A stretch of 64,000 nt of DNA from Alteribacter natronophilus (GTDB lineage Bacteria > Bacillota > Bacilli > Bacillales > Salisediminibacteriaceae): assembly GCF_006007885.1 (NCBI RefSeq), contig NZ_VCRO01000006.1, positions 178,460 to 242,459 of the forward strand, read 5' to 3'. Of the stretch, positions 9,304 to 19,900 are shown in pieces. The translations under genes and the position numbers were made by a program. Positions within the stretch are counted from its first letter, which is position 1; each line of letters begins with the position of its first letter. The notes beneath the pieces were generated by a model that was not told the origin of the DNA, searched no databases, and saw nothing but the letters and a program-made list of their open reading frames with translations.

Positions 9304-9341
9304 AAAAAAATCCGCTCCTCGTTATAGCGATTGAAGGAGCG
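9304..9341 (-). terminator. Terminator of the tubulin/VWA/CARF operon
   Basis: CGCTCC and GGAGCG arms (9313-9318 and 9336-9341) flank a 17-base loop and are followed on the minus strand by a run of T (9304-9310). It lies 21 bases beyond the stop of the CARF-HEPN gene. Confidence 0.75.
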
Positions 9342-9362
9342 AAATCTCATTGTTTATGAATC

Positions 9363-10841
9363 CTATTCATCCCCAAGATAATAGTTGGGAAGATGAATAT
9401 TCAAAAAGGCAAAGGTTTTTGAGAACTCATTAAAGGAATTGTACTGCTTTTTATACACTACATTTTTGTTCCAGAGAAGATTATTAATCTGCTTAATACG
9501 GTAGAAAAACTGTTCCACCTTTCCTTCGTCAAGTACATCGAAACCGTGGGCAAGACGGCTTTTATTCCGAAGTTCAATAAAATCGGTGATGACCTTGACA
9601 TCTATATTGCGGATAATGGGATCATCCAGGGCTTTTAACAGCAACAGCCCCTGCATAAGCGTAATTCTTTTGGGGAGCTGGTGATTTCGCCTAAAAGGGG
9701 TGAAAACCCTGCGTGCTTCATCATTCATTTTCCGGAGAAGATCAGTCTCATCATACGGTGAGTAATCAGGTGCTTTGAAATAAATATTATGGACAAGAAG
9801 AAGATGCTGCAGAATCATTTCCAGCGCACGGTAGGTTAACAGTGCAGTCAGATCGTATTTTCCCCGCTTCATATAATGGTTGGCCATTTCAAACATATAG
9901 GCACTTAAGTGCCAGTAGGTTTCTTCATCTGTAAGTATATCCTTCGGTGTCTGATCAGGAAGTTTCATAAGCGGCTTCATGGCGCTTAGCTGCTCTTTAA
10001 TCTTATAAACGGGAATATCGTTTATTTCGAGCATGTCGGCTATACTGACCGCCCGTTCCAGTTTCCCGGAAGCTTGGGCAAATTCCATTGACTCGTAATG
10101 GGCATAACCTGCAGCAAAGTGTTCATAGGCCTCGTACGGGCGGGGATTAAATACTCTCTCCTGTATTCTCTTAAAATACTCTACAGCATTTTCAAAGTCC
10201 TCGCTGTTAAACTTTGAGATTGCAATTGCCTTTTCCCTGTCACCGAAGACTGCTAGAGGATCTTCCAGAATGGATGGCTCTTCCTTACCAGGCTGTGGGG
10301 ATTTGTGGCCCGGAAAGTGGCCGTTATTATCTATATATATAATATCAATTCCAAGGTGATTGGCTGCAAGCGTGCTACCGGAGACTACGCTCTTTTTGCC
10401 CCCTGTAATATCAATTGCCACCCGCTGGTAGGAGGCAGGAGTGATTTTCTTTTTCTGGATATATTCACTGATCTTTCGGTAAACATCCCTGCCTCCTTTT
10501 TTCCCCGCGACTTCGTAAGCAACTTGAATGACTTTCAGGGATGTTTCCTCCACAATCCGGTCCACGAGATGAAGCGTTTCCCTGGAACAGAGAAATAAAA
10601 CGTTTTTCGGTTGCAGAGCTTTAATCCACATGATACTTGAACTGATGTCAAAACCAACAGTTGTAATCAGGTAATCATAGGAGTAAAGCGACGGTTCCTG
10701 CTCCCTCTGCTCACTGACTTTTTTTACAAAGCTTTCACAGACATCCGGCAGCAGATATTTATCGTAGAATGCCTGCGACTCGCTTCGGTCAATGTTTATT
10801 TTTGTAACATACTGCTCTTTGTATGACTTAAATGTTGACAT
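9363..10841 (-). CDS. CARF-HEPN protein, Cas02710/Csm6-like
   Basis: Predicted cytoplasmic nucleotide-responsive ribonuclease. Residues 1-180 form a Rossmann-like CARF region with alternating strands (VGFDISSS at 62-69, VLFLCSRET at 81-89) and the diagnostic DITGGKKSV at 144-152, as in the Cas02710 family. Residues 205-300 are helical. The C-terminal 330-455 region contains ELRNKSRLAHGF (423-434), an R-x6-H arrangement (R425, H432) expected for a HEPN RNase. The ATG at 10841 is chosen because AAGGAGAG precedes it; the ATG at 10859 has no site. It is the last gene of the five-gene operon, 68 bases after the 1289-residue protein. No CRISPR array or cas gene is near. CARF domains bind cyclic oligonucleotides in known systems; the ligand here is unknown. 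Confidence 0.8.
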   Translation of the reverse strand: MSTFKSYKEQYVTKINIDRSESQAFYDKYLLPDVCESFVKKVSEQREQEPSLYSYDYLITTVGFDISSSIMWIKALQPKNVLFLCSRETLHLVDRIVEETSLKVIQVAYEVAGKKGGRDVYRKISEYIQKKKITPASYQRVAIDITGGKKSVVSGSTLAANHLGIDIIYIDNNGHFPGHKSPQPGKEEPSILEDPLAVFGDREKAIAISKFNSEDFENAVEYFKRIQERVFNPRPYEAYEHFAAGYAHYESMEFAQASGKLERAVSIADMLEINDIPVYKIKEQLSAMKPLMKLPDQTPKDILTDEETYWHLSAYMFEMANHYMKRGKYDLTALLTYRALEMILQHLLLVHNIYFKAPDYSPYDETDLLRKMNDEARRVFTPFRRNHQLPKRITLMQGLLLLKALDDPIIRNIDVKVITDFIELRNKSRLAHGFDVLDEGKVEQFFYRIKQINNLLWNKNVVYKKQYNSFNEFSKTFAFLNIHLPNYYLGDE

Positions 10842-10909
10842 TTCTCTCTCCTTTTCCATATAAGGATAGGATTCCTACCCGGGATATTTCCTCTCCCCAA
10901 TTAATACCA

Positions 10910-13900
10910 TCATCTGCTCAGAGGAGCTTCAACCCCATAAACCTCAAACGGGCTTCCTGCCCCTTCCCGCTCAAGCAGATCCTTAGTCTGCACGTACCCG
11001 CGTCCGTAGGCGTCGTCCCTGTTTTTAAGGTTGTCTTCAAACGCTCCTGCATGGTCGTGCTCGCCGAAGTGACGAAGCATTTGGATTTCGACCCATGAGG
11101 CAAAGCCTTCAATTTCATCGATGGTCATGAACGCGAGGTTCAGGTTATCGAACTGCCAGACGTGGGTAAGTTCGTGTACGAGGGTCATGTACGTCTGCAG
11201 GCGAGGAGCACCATTTTCAACCATGACGGTGATCGTATTGTCATCGTCCCGGCTCGCTTTGCCGATCATCCGCCGGCCGGATTTGGGATTAAGAACGAGT
11301 CCGCTCTCTTTGTGAAGGTCCTCGGCAGAAACCATCGTCACACGCAGATGATCCCGGCGGAGCCTCACGCCGAATTGTTCTGAAAGGTACAGCCTCATTT
11401 TTTTGTACATCGGTTCCAGCATTTCCTTATTGTCTACCGCAGTAGCCGCACATTCAGGACACCGTTTTCTCCGGTCATCGGTTTCCTCTGTTGATACAGC
11501 TCTGTAGGTCTTCTGACAGAAGACACATTCATGCTCTGTAATCCGCTCTTCGTCCACCGCTGCTGTTTCCCGGGAAACCCGTTCACTGATGTCGCTCAGT
11601 GATTCGCCGGTAAGGTACAGTTTCAGCACATCCCAAGTTTTCTCGACGGCGAATAACGGCAGCAGATTGCCGGCTCCAAACCGCAGGTACGTTTCTCCAT
11701 TTTCCGGCTCCTCTATCAGCCATTTAAGGTAATCTTCAAGAACCTTAAAAATCTGATCGATGTTGTTTCGAATACTTTCAACCGCCCCGAGCTGGGAGGG
11801 AGAATCTTCGAGCAGGTAAATGGTAATTCTGTTGTCGTCATCATCACTGATCGTCGTTTCAAGCTCCGGATGCATCCGTCTGAGCATGCGGCTTTCTTTG
11901 TCATCACCATAAAACTCTTCCGGGAGGACGGCGGCTGCACGGATATAGTCATGAATATCGGGAAACAGCGTTACAAACAGTTCATTAAGCAGGAAGGACA
12001 GAGTAAAGGCAATCCGGTCTTTATCCGCTGCCCGGTTTTCAAGCTCAAAAGTCAATCTGGCAACTTTGCCTCTCTCGTATCTTCTTGCTGCCATATTACG
12101 ATCCTTTTCCTCAAGAGTAACGTAGCGGACATCGCGCACATTTACTTCCCGGTCAAAAGACGAGTAACCTGCTGTAGAGACGCTGAATGGCAGTTCGGCA
12201 GTTTCAAAGTAAAGCCTGTTATCGGAACTGCTCATGTTCATCCGGTCTGACTGTACTGGCCATAGATCCGCTTCAATCCGGTACGTGCGATCCTGCCTGT
12301 AAACCGTTGACTGACGATTGGACGTCAGAGCCACTTCCATTCTGCTGAGATTGGGGCTGATCCGCTCCACTCTGCACAATTCTCCATTGAACGTATGTTC
12401 CTGGTGCGGAAGATAACGCTGATACAACTGTCCTTCATTGAGCTGTTCCACAACCTCACCGGACTGTTTCATGATTTTGATCTCGTTTACAACCATGGAA
12501 GGAATGAGCTCTTTCAGTTTTTTTGTGAGGTTGTATGCCGTACGTGTCACAAACTGCTGTTCTTCTGTGTCAAACACCCGTTCCTTCTTTACTTTAACAG
12601 CTTCGATCACCTGTCTGTTTGCCCCGAAAAGACTGATAAAGCAGTCTTCCAGCCTTTCAATGACCGGTTTTCCATCGTCCTCACCCTGATCGTCTGTAAA
12701 AGCGAGAAACTCTCTTACTTTGTCTTCACTCACGTAATTATTCAGCATCAGATCAAGAAGAGGCTGCACTCTTCCAAACGGTGTGGACGGCTGACTGACA
12801 GCAAGGGGCGCAATCGTCCGGCTCGACTGCATATGATAGTCAAGCTTCGCTGCCAGGTAGTCTCTTAAAAGGTATGGCGGAGAAATAATGTGGACGAAAG
12901 AGCTGTTTCTTCCGTTTCCCCACCAGTGCTTGAGCGTATCCACGAGATTATAGTTGGTGTCCCGGACAAGGAGGAACGAATAATCGGTCATCGGTACACT
13001 CCAGTACTGGGAATACATCTTCGTGCAATCCTTAATACCCCTGACCTGGGCACCGGACATTTCCATGTCGGTCATCAGGTGCTCCCGGTTATCCAGAAGG
13101 TCGCTGATGCTCTCTTTTACAGGAAGGGACTGCTGATTGACAAACATCATGTCACCTGTGTTCAGGCGCTGGGCATACATGGCAAGAGACACTTCACCGG
13201 TAATGTAACGGTGTGAACTGAGCGTGCTGAAAAGCCCTTTCTGAAATTTTTCCCCTTCTGTTTTCCAGACCATGTAATAGCATTTGGGACTCGGGGAGGT
13301 CAGTTTGGCTTCCACTTCGGTAAGGTTTACCCGGAATGTCTGCCTCACGAGGGCTTCGATCTTTTCGTACCACTGGGAAAAAATCCAGTACACAGGTTTT
13401 ACCGGGAGGCATTCGTCCAGCTGAAGGGCGATGTTCTTTAAAGCCCCTGCATGAAAAGCCAGACTGCGCTCTGCTTCCGGCATAACGTATGTATCAAACA
13501 GACTGCCGTGGAACGTTTCCGTGAGAAGCGATATCGTGCTCTCTTTTTTCAGTTCCTGAATGGTAGCAATAATCATATGCGGGGCACGTCCCTGCTGAAA
13601 GGCTTCCGTAACCCCGGATAACGTCCACAGCTGCTCAAATCCGCTTGATTCCCGCAGACCGTCGGAAAGCCATTTCTTCGCTTCAGCAGCAGCTTCCGCA
13701 TCTTTGACAATGAACACGATTCTATGATGATTAATCAGCCGGTTCAATAGAGCCGCCATCAGGTAGGGCCGGATTTCACCATATACCGGATCCCTGACAA
13801 TCACATGCTCCTCCCTTGCCATTGCCGTAATCATATCCACATGTGCGTCCCTTACCTGAAAGCCCTGACTGCGGATTCTGCGGATCGTTTGATGAATATT

Positions 13901-14779
13901 CATTTCCCCGCCGGGTACATCCTCACTGTTCAGTTCTGTATACGCACTGCCGGTATCCTCACCTTTTCTCAGAGGGCAGTTTGTCTCTGTTTTTGCTGCG
14001 AGAACTTTGTCAGGCCATTTTTCAAGATAGCCTTCGAAAAGCGCATCCTGCTCGCTGATTTTCCGTTTATCCACGTCATCCCCGTGGATTTGGGTGCCGC
14101 TGAAGTCGTGGCGCCGTCCTCCAAGGAACCAGGCAAGCTCCAGAAACAGGAGGAGCGAAAGTGCCGGGTACGGCGGCAGCAGCAGTCCCACCTGCGTACG
14201 CCACTCAAATGGCAGCACCAAAATATAAGCCAGGAAAAGACCTGCGGCGATGAGAGAGGCATAGAAGGTGCAGATTGCCGGGTAATACCAGGCAGGTCTG
14301 AGCACTACCCCCTGTTCATTCCGCTCATACACAAGAGAAACCATTCTGCTGCCTTTTCCCCCTGTAATCAGCTTTTTTCTAAAGCCCAGGGGAAACTGAT
14401 TCAGGAATCGGGCAATGAGGAAATTAATCCCTCTTACAACTGCAGGCAATTTATTTCGGACAAATGCTGTAACAAGCCTGAACCCGGTATCGCCTGCGCG
14501 CCAGATGAACTTAAGTCCCAGAAACAGAACAAGGAGCATGACGTTTAACACGAGAGCTCCGATAAAAGCTGTATTAGGAAGCTGATCTGTAAGCCAGACT
14601 GCCGGGGGAAGGGATAAAATATCCACCCTGAGCACAGCCACACAGAAAAGAATGGCCAGAAGGGGCCCCCACACCTGCCTGTACCGGTCTTTTGTTTTGT
14701 AGTTGAGTAGGTATAAAAGCAGAAGAACAAGGCCTGTGAGCACGAGTGCTCCTGTAATTACCGCAATGGATCCGTTCAT
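10910..14779 (-). CDS. Large membrane protein with dead-helicase-like, zinc-finger and HExxH domains
   Basis: A 1289-residue protein not recognised as a named family. Hydrophobic helices lie near 5-25, 38-55, 70-92, 165-190 and 195-220. Region 320-480 resembles an SF2 helicase core that has lost catalysis: the Walker A position reads RDPVYGEIRPYL, IIATIQEL (403-410) fits motif Ic, and YVMPEAERS (431-439) sits where DEAH is expected. Cysteines 1085, 1088, 1107 and 1110 form a CxxC-CxxC zinc knuckle. The C-terminus has HELTH at 1202-1206 with E1224 in EGFASW downstream, a gluzincin-like metallopeptidase arrangement. It overlaps the upstream gene by ATGA, implying translational coupling. The domain calls are by eye; the peptidase call is firmer than the helicase one. 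Confidence 0.75.
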   Translation of the reverse strand: MNGSIAVITGALVLTGLVLLLLYLLNYKTKDRYRQVWGPLLAILFCVAVLRVDILSLPPAVWLTDQLPNTAFIGALVLNVMLLVLFLGLKFIWRAGDTGFRLVTAFVRNKLPAVVRGINFLIARFLNQFPLGFRKKLITGGKGSRMVSLVYERNEQGVVLRPAWYYPAICTFYASLIAAGLFLAYILVLPFEWRTQVGLLLPPYPALSLLLFLELAWFLGGRRHDFSGTQIHGDDVDKRKISEQDALFEGYLEKWPDKVLAAKTETNCPLRKGEDTGSAYTELNSEDVPGGEMNIHQTIRRIRSQGFQVRDAHVDMITAMAREEHVIVRDPVYGEIRPYLMAALLNRLINHHRIVFIVKDAEAAAEAKKWLSDGLRESSGFEQLWTLSGVTEAFQQGRAPHMIIATIQELKKESTISLLTETFHGSLFDTYVMPEAERSLAFHAGALKNIALQLDECLPVKPVYWIFSQWYEKIEALVRQTFRVNLTEVEAKLTSPSPKCYYMVWKTEGEKFQKGLFSTLSSHRYITGEVSLAMYAQRLNTGDMMFVNQQSLPVKESISDLLDNREHLMTDMEMSGAQVRGIKDCTKMYSQYWSVPMTDYSFLLVRDTNYNLVDTLKHWWGNGRNSSFVHIISPPYLLRDYLAAKLDYHMQSSRTIAPLAVSQPSTPFGRVQPLLDLMLNNYVSEDKVREFLAFTDDQGEDDGKPVIERLEDCFISLFGANRQVIEAVKVKKERVFDTEEQQFVTRTAYNLTKKLKELIPSMVVNEIKIMKQSGEVVEQLNEGQLYQRYLPHQEHTFNGELCRVERISPNLSRMEVALTSNRQSTVYRQDRTYRIEADLWPVQSDRMNMSSSDNRLYFETAELPFSVSTAGYSSFDREVNVRDVRYVTLEEKDRNMAARRYERGKVARLTFELENRAADKDRIAFTLSFLLNELFVTLFPDIHDYIRAAAVLPEEFYGDDKESRMLRRMHPELETTISDDDDNRITIYLLEDSPSQLGAVESIRNNIDQIFKVLEDYLKWLIEEPENGETYLRFGAGNLLPLFAVEKTWDVLKLYLTGESLSDISERVSRETAAVDEERITEHECVFCQKTYRAVSTEETDDRRKRCPECAATAVDNKEMLEPMYKKMRLYLSEQFGVRLRRDHLRVTMVSAEDLHKESGLVLNPKSGRRMIGKASRDDDNTITVMVENGAPRLQTYMTLVHELTHVWQFDNLNLAFMTIDEIEGFASWVEIQMLRHFGEHDHAGAFEDNLKNRDDAYGRGYVQTKDLLEREGAGSPFEVYGVEAPLSR

Positions 14780-16926
14780 ACGTGCAACACCTTATCCTTT
14801 TGAATTTTCGCTTCGTCAAGGAGCTTCCATTTCCCAGGTTCTACCTGAGTTCTTGTCTGTCCGACCACAAAAGTGACAGGTTCATAGTCATTTCTGCCGG
14901 CTTCTCCGCACTTCAGCGGCGAATAGATCACGCATTCCCCCACATCTTTTGAGGCATCGAACTTTTCATTAACAAACTGCTGAATCGCCGTTGCGGCTAT
15001 TGTTTTCCTCTGCTGGACATGAAGGTGGTCCTCCAGGTGACTGAGGGCATCAAGGGCGTCTTTTACTTCACGGTGATGATAATGATCGAGCTGGTTACTG
15101 AGCTGTTTTCTGTCCAGCTCTTCTTTTACTTTCTTCTCTTCACGGTGAAGGCGTTCGATTCTGAAAATACCATTCAGATATCTATTCGTCTGTTCATGCC
15201 GGTTCTGCTGCTCTGAAAATAAATCGTTCTTTGTTTCACCTGTTTCCTCAAGGGTTTGTGTAATCGGGAGCGTGAGCTGTCTGACGCCTGTAAAGGATAT
15301 ACCGGTTACAGCTGCGAGCAGAATGACAATAAGAAGATAATGACCCCACTCCTGCCACTGGGGCCACGTCCCCGGTGTCCCCAGAGAATAGAATAGGGGA
15401 AAAGCAAGACCGATCCATAAAACAAGAGCTGTCACAATTCTTTTTTTCATGTCGGGATACGCTTTTAAGTCTGCGTGAAGCGGGCGGGTGTGCTTTTCCC
15501 TGAACGTCTTCCACGTTTCCAGGGCACCTCCCGGGGGATTGGTGCTCGACTCCAGTTCCAGAAGCAGATCATTTTTGTCCCGTTCAATCTCCTCAAGATA
15601 CTGTCCAATCAGCACCTTTCCACTCTCTGTGTTAAGCGGAGCGCGCTGATGGACTTTAACGGTCTCAATCCCTTTTCTGGCACTCTGCTGCATCACTTCC
15701 TCGCGCTCTTTCAGTTTCACTCCGGTTTCGTTCAGAAACTGAGTCCAGTCATCCGCCATACTCTTCACTTGGGACGGCACAAATGGACCGGGTTTTGCCA
15801 GGTCCTCTTCAAGCGGCTCTGACGACTGCGGGTTCGCATCCACTTTTTCAAACCGCTTTATGAGCATTTCCGCCCGTGAGTCCAGTCTCGTCTGAAGGGT
15901 TTCTCTCGCCGTTTCCAGCGTAAGCCGGTAATTCGAAAACAGGGTATCCACTTCCTGATCGTTGAGCCTGGCGTTCAGATAGAACTGCTGACCGTCAATT
16001 GACTTTGTAATCAGATCGGGTCGCTGAATAATCACCTGAAGGAATGCGGCAGCTTCCAGCCACTTTCCGTATTTTTTATCTTTGGCATACCGGGGCATCG
16101 TCTGACGAATAAGCGTAAGATTCGAGAGTGCTCCGTCGAGAGACAGGTTTTTCTTAAGGATGGTCTTAAGGGATGAAGAAGGTCTGAAACCAGCAAGATC
16201 CCGGCTTAGAGGCGGGGTAATTTCCTGGTTCAGGCGGACCTTGAACAGTTCCTCCACACGCTGGGACGTCCTGGTCATCCACTCATCTGCATAAGCCCCG
16301 GCCCCTTTTTGATTCTGCTTTTCAAGCTGGAGTTCGCTGAAACAGCGGCGAACGCTTTCCGCGCGGCTTTCCAGCTCCAGATAAATCTGCGGGTCGGGGT
16401 GGTCAATTCTGCCGATATTTTCCGTATCCACCGGCGGACCCCATGCTTCATCGAGAAGATCAAAATCGTGCCGGGTCCACAGGTTCGTTTTCCGCTCAAA
16501 CAGGTTTTCACTGCTTAAATACCCCTGAAAATCCATCTCCACAGCAAGGCTGCTCCCGGTGTCGCACGTTTCGCCTTTGTCGTATTCGTAAAGGGCATCC
16601 ATGACAAGAACGGTAACCTTGCGCGGCGCTGCTTCTTTTCTTTTCAGACCTGCGACAAGGGTCTGTTTTAAGTCTGTGAGTTTGGCAGTCAGGCGCTCTT
16701 TCAGAGAGACCGGATAATCCAGATGAAGCAAAACGACCAGATGCCAGTCGTCTGCCCGTTTTTCCGTCACCTCTTTGTAAACGACATCCAGAAGGGCAGC
16801 AAATCCGTCCCGCTGCCCGTAGGAAATCGTCGTCAAACGACCCTCTGCCTGTTCACTGTAGAAAAAGGGATCAAAAAGCTTCCATTCAGGGTGAAGAGTA
16901 TTTTCATTTAAAAGTATGGTATGCAT
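14776..16926 (-). CDS. Coiled-coil protein with two central-C-terminal membrane helices
   Basis: 716 residues, no recognised family. Residues 1-120 look like an alpha/beta domain with strands VVLLHL and VTVLVMDALY. Residues 180-480 are charged and helical with probable coiled coils. Two hydrophobic helices at about 496-514 and 529-546 form a hairpin. A second coiled coil (about 560-640) and a small C-terminal domain with beta character (665-705) follow. It could be a membrane adaptor linking the tubulin-like protein upstream to the large membrane protein downstream; that is inferred only from operon position. It starts 18 bases after the tubulin-like gene and overlaps the next gene by 4 bases. 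Confidence 0.75.
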   Translation of the reverse strand: MHTILLNENTLHPEWKLFDPFFYSEQAEGRLTTISYGQRDGFAALLDVVYKEVTEKRADDWHLVVLLHLDYPVSLKERLTAKLTDLKQTLVAGLKRKEAAPRKVTVLVMDALYEYDKGETCDTGSSLAVEMDFQGYLSSENLFERKTNLWTRHDFDLLDEAWGPPVDTENIGRIDHPDPQIYLELESRAESVRRCFSELQLEKQNQKGAGAYADEWMTRTSQRVEELFKVRLNQEITPPLSRDLAGFRPSSSLKTILKKNLSLDGALSNLTLIRQTMPRYAKDKKYGKWLEAAAFLQVIIQRPDLITKSIDGQQFYLNARLNDQEVDTLFSNYRLTLETARETLQTRLDSRAEMLIKRFEKVDANPQSSEPLEEDLAKPGPFVPSQVKSMADDWTQFLNETGVKLKEREEVMQQSARKGIETVKVHQRAPLNTESGKVLIGQYLEEIERDKNDLLLELESSTNPPGGALETWKTFREKHTRPLHADLKAYPDMKKRIVTALVLWIGLAFPLFYSLGTPGTWPQWQEWGHYLLIVILLAAVTGISFTGVRQLTLPITQTLEETGETKNDLFSEQQNRHEQTNRYLNGIFRIERLHREEKKVKEELDRKQLSNQLDHYHHREVKDALDALSHLEDHLHVQQRKTIAATAIQQFVNEKFDASKDVGECVIYSPLKCGEAGRNDYEPVTFVVGQTRTQVEPGKWKLLDEAKIQKDKVLHV

Positions 16927-16944
16927 CCATCTCCCACCCTTTCA

Positions 16945-19900
16945 TTACGTCAGCTGCATCAGTGTCTTCTTCTTATTTTCAATGGTGTAGCGCCAGTCGT
17001 TATGATCCTGGGAAAGAGGGTCCACGTTGCCTTTAACCAATGATTCCTCCCAAAGGCGGTCGATCAGATCCGCCGCTTTTTTCTGGGCGGACTTTTTGTA
17101 CCGGCCGCCGCTCATCCCAACATAGTAGCTTTCAATCTCGTTGAGGAGGCATTGACGGAGCGCTCTTCCCTTTTCAGGTGAAACCTCGTCGCTCATCCCT
17201 TCAAAATCATAGCCAAGCGTGAAATCAAGAATGTTATTCACGCCTTCCTTGTTCGTCCGGCTTACATCGAGACAGCCTTTCACAAAGTCATGCTGATCTA
17301 CATCAAGATTGCTGCTGCGTCTCTCCGCCAGCTGCTGCTCTTCGGCACGAACAAGGATTTCTTCATAAATGTTCGGGTTGTGAGCAAGGGCGTGATGAAG
17401 GCGGAATGTCTCTTCAGGGACACTCGCGCCGCCTTTTCTGATTAGCGTTGCCCCACTTTTACCGTTGTACTGGTAAACCAGACGTCCATCATCTTCTCTC
17501 ACAAGCTGGATCCATCCGTAAATGAGACCAAGCAGGAGAGCTCTGTCATTTTTCTCCGAATCAAGCTCTACCTGGCTTGAATTCAGATCAGGCATAAAGG
17601 CCGGAAGATGCCAATTGCGGTCAAGGTGCGGCGTAACAGTAGCTTCCCCTCTGTTCAGCTTGTCGACCCGGCGGCGGTAAGCTTCGTAGTATGCACCAGG
17701 GAGCCGCTCGAACGTATCGGACTTCGTTCCGGAACTGAACTTGGCGAAATCTTCCACTTTCAGACCGTAATGAGCCCGGTAGGACAGAATTTCATATTTT
17801 GAAAAAGCTTCGTCCGCTTCTTCTTTGCCTTCAAAGAGGTCATTCACAGCCGTTTCACCAAGTTCATCAGCGAGATCACTGTGGATCCCGAAGAACTTCA
17901 GTTCACGACTGTTCTCAATGCTTGGGACAAACGGGAGACCGACGTGGTCGATTGTCGAGATTCGTTTAGCGATATGGTCGTCCGGATTTGCACCTTTTAG
18001 ATCCGCCTCCCTGCGAAGGGCAGTGACGATTGATATATCCAGACGGTCCTGATAACGGGTGCTCAGCTCCTCACGACAGTGACTTACGACCTGCTCCCGA
18101 TACATTTGCTCTACTTTAATTTCCTCTCTGAAAGTACCAAATGTCTGTTCGTTCCGTTTCGCGTACTGACGGTAGTGACTCAGGTAAATCTGACGGGAAA
18201 TGGCATCCGGGAGCTCTCCCTGATCCACTGTGCCGCGAAGGGATTCCCACGTTTTTTCGAGCATTTCTTTTTCAGCCAGCACGTATTCCACTGTCGGATC
18301 ACGGTTCTCGTCAAACTTGACAGCCAGCTGGTTAATTTCACGGAGCAGGGACGCACGTGTGTCTTTCAGATTTTCAAAGAAACGCTCCCAGTCCTGGATC
18401 ATGCTGTCTACAGCCTGCTCGATTGAATTAAACACGAGCTGCTTGAGAAGGGCTGTTTTATACTCATCCAGACTTCTTAGCTGACGTCCGAATTTATGCT
18501 TGTAATCTTCAATGAAGTTTTTGTAGTCGCGGGCAAACAGGTTGCTGAAAAAACCTTTGCTGAGCGCCATATCTACACGCATGGCTGCTGTTTCGACCTG
18601 ATCTGTTTCCTGAATATTAAACACCCGGTCGTACGTTTTTATCCGTTCCTTCAGCTCAGAGCATGTTGTGCGCAGACGCTCCGATTCCCCCTTCAGGATC
18701 GATTTTATGTTATAAAGCATATAACGTACGGCCACGGGATGAAGCGGCTTATCTTTTTTAAGGAACCAAGTGTTGATCCGGTATTCCTGTCCTTCAGCAC
18801 CGTCAGGAGAATCAGCATCCTGGTCGAGAATCTGGTGTGCCAGGAACGTTCTGAATTCATACACTTTCTTCTCAATTTCCGACTCGTAGCGGCGCAGACT
18901 GTTTTCGCTGTTTGTTACAATGCGCCTGGCCTGTGTTTTCTGACCGAGTCCCGATTCATCTATACGGCAGTTCCGTCTTGCATAAGCTAATTCATCATCT
19001 TTTTCCAGAGCGGTTTCAAGGCGCTCCTCCACTGCCTGGAGAAACAGGTCTGCCTTTTCCCTGCCGAGGCGTCCTTCTTCGAGCTCTTCTTTCGTCTGTC
19101 TGTAAACAGACTGATAAAACGGGTTCGGTTTCTCGTCATGAACAAACTGACTGAGGTTTGACATGAACCGCTCTCCACGGTCAGGGCGTTCCCGGTTAAT
19201 CCCACGCCGCAGATCCTGCTCGTATCTGCGGCGCTCACTGTCATAAATCTCATCGAGTTTCAGCCATGATTCATCAAGACCGTTAACCGACCATTTTAGC
19301 GAGCAGTATTCAAGTACATCCTGATAAGGGTAGACAAGGGAGGAAGTACCTGCGCCGCAGTAACGCGCTTTTCCGTCCGAGCTGATGATCTCAAGAATCT
19401 GGTTGTCTTCCTGAGAAAAGTGTTTTGCTGACAGAGGACTGAACAGCTGCAGATAAATCGTCTGGGACATCTGTCTGATATATTCCCCTACGCTCGGGAG
19501 GTTCTGACCTCTCGTATTTTCATAGTCATAAAGGAAACAGAAATCAAAAGGACGCTGGCGGTTCGTGATTGCATGTGTCGTCCTGCCGTCCACATCCACC
19601 TGATCTGGGCGGTACTCAAGTTCAATCGTGACATCCGAACTTTTATCTCCGCTCTGGTCCTGGGCACTTTCCGTGATCGCGTTCAGTTCCTTAAGGGCTG
19701 CATAGCCGTTCGCCCGCACCGATTCCCATTCCCGCTGGTCGAGAGTGTTCGTTCGCACGAGGATGTCAGGAAGGATAAAGGCTCCCCTGATGAGCACGCT
19801 GCTCTGGGAAAATTTCTTTTCCAGAAGCTCACGAAGGTACATGGCTACCTGAAGGAAAATACCGGAGCCGGTTCCCCCTACAAGGGAGCTGATGATGATG

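Noticed and set aside
9184-9362. CRISPR array next to the CARF-HEPN gene
   Set aside because: No regularly spaced direct repeats are present here or elsewhere in the window.
13805-14548. 247-codon plus-strand frame inside the five-gene operon
   Set aside because: Antisense to the 1289-residue membrane protein; low-complexity basic content typical of shadows.
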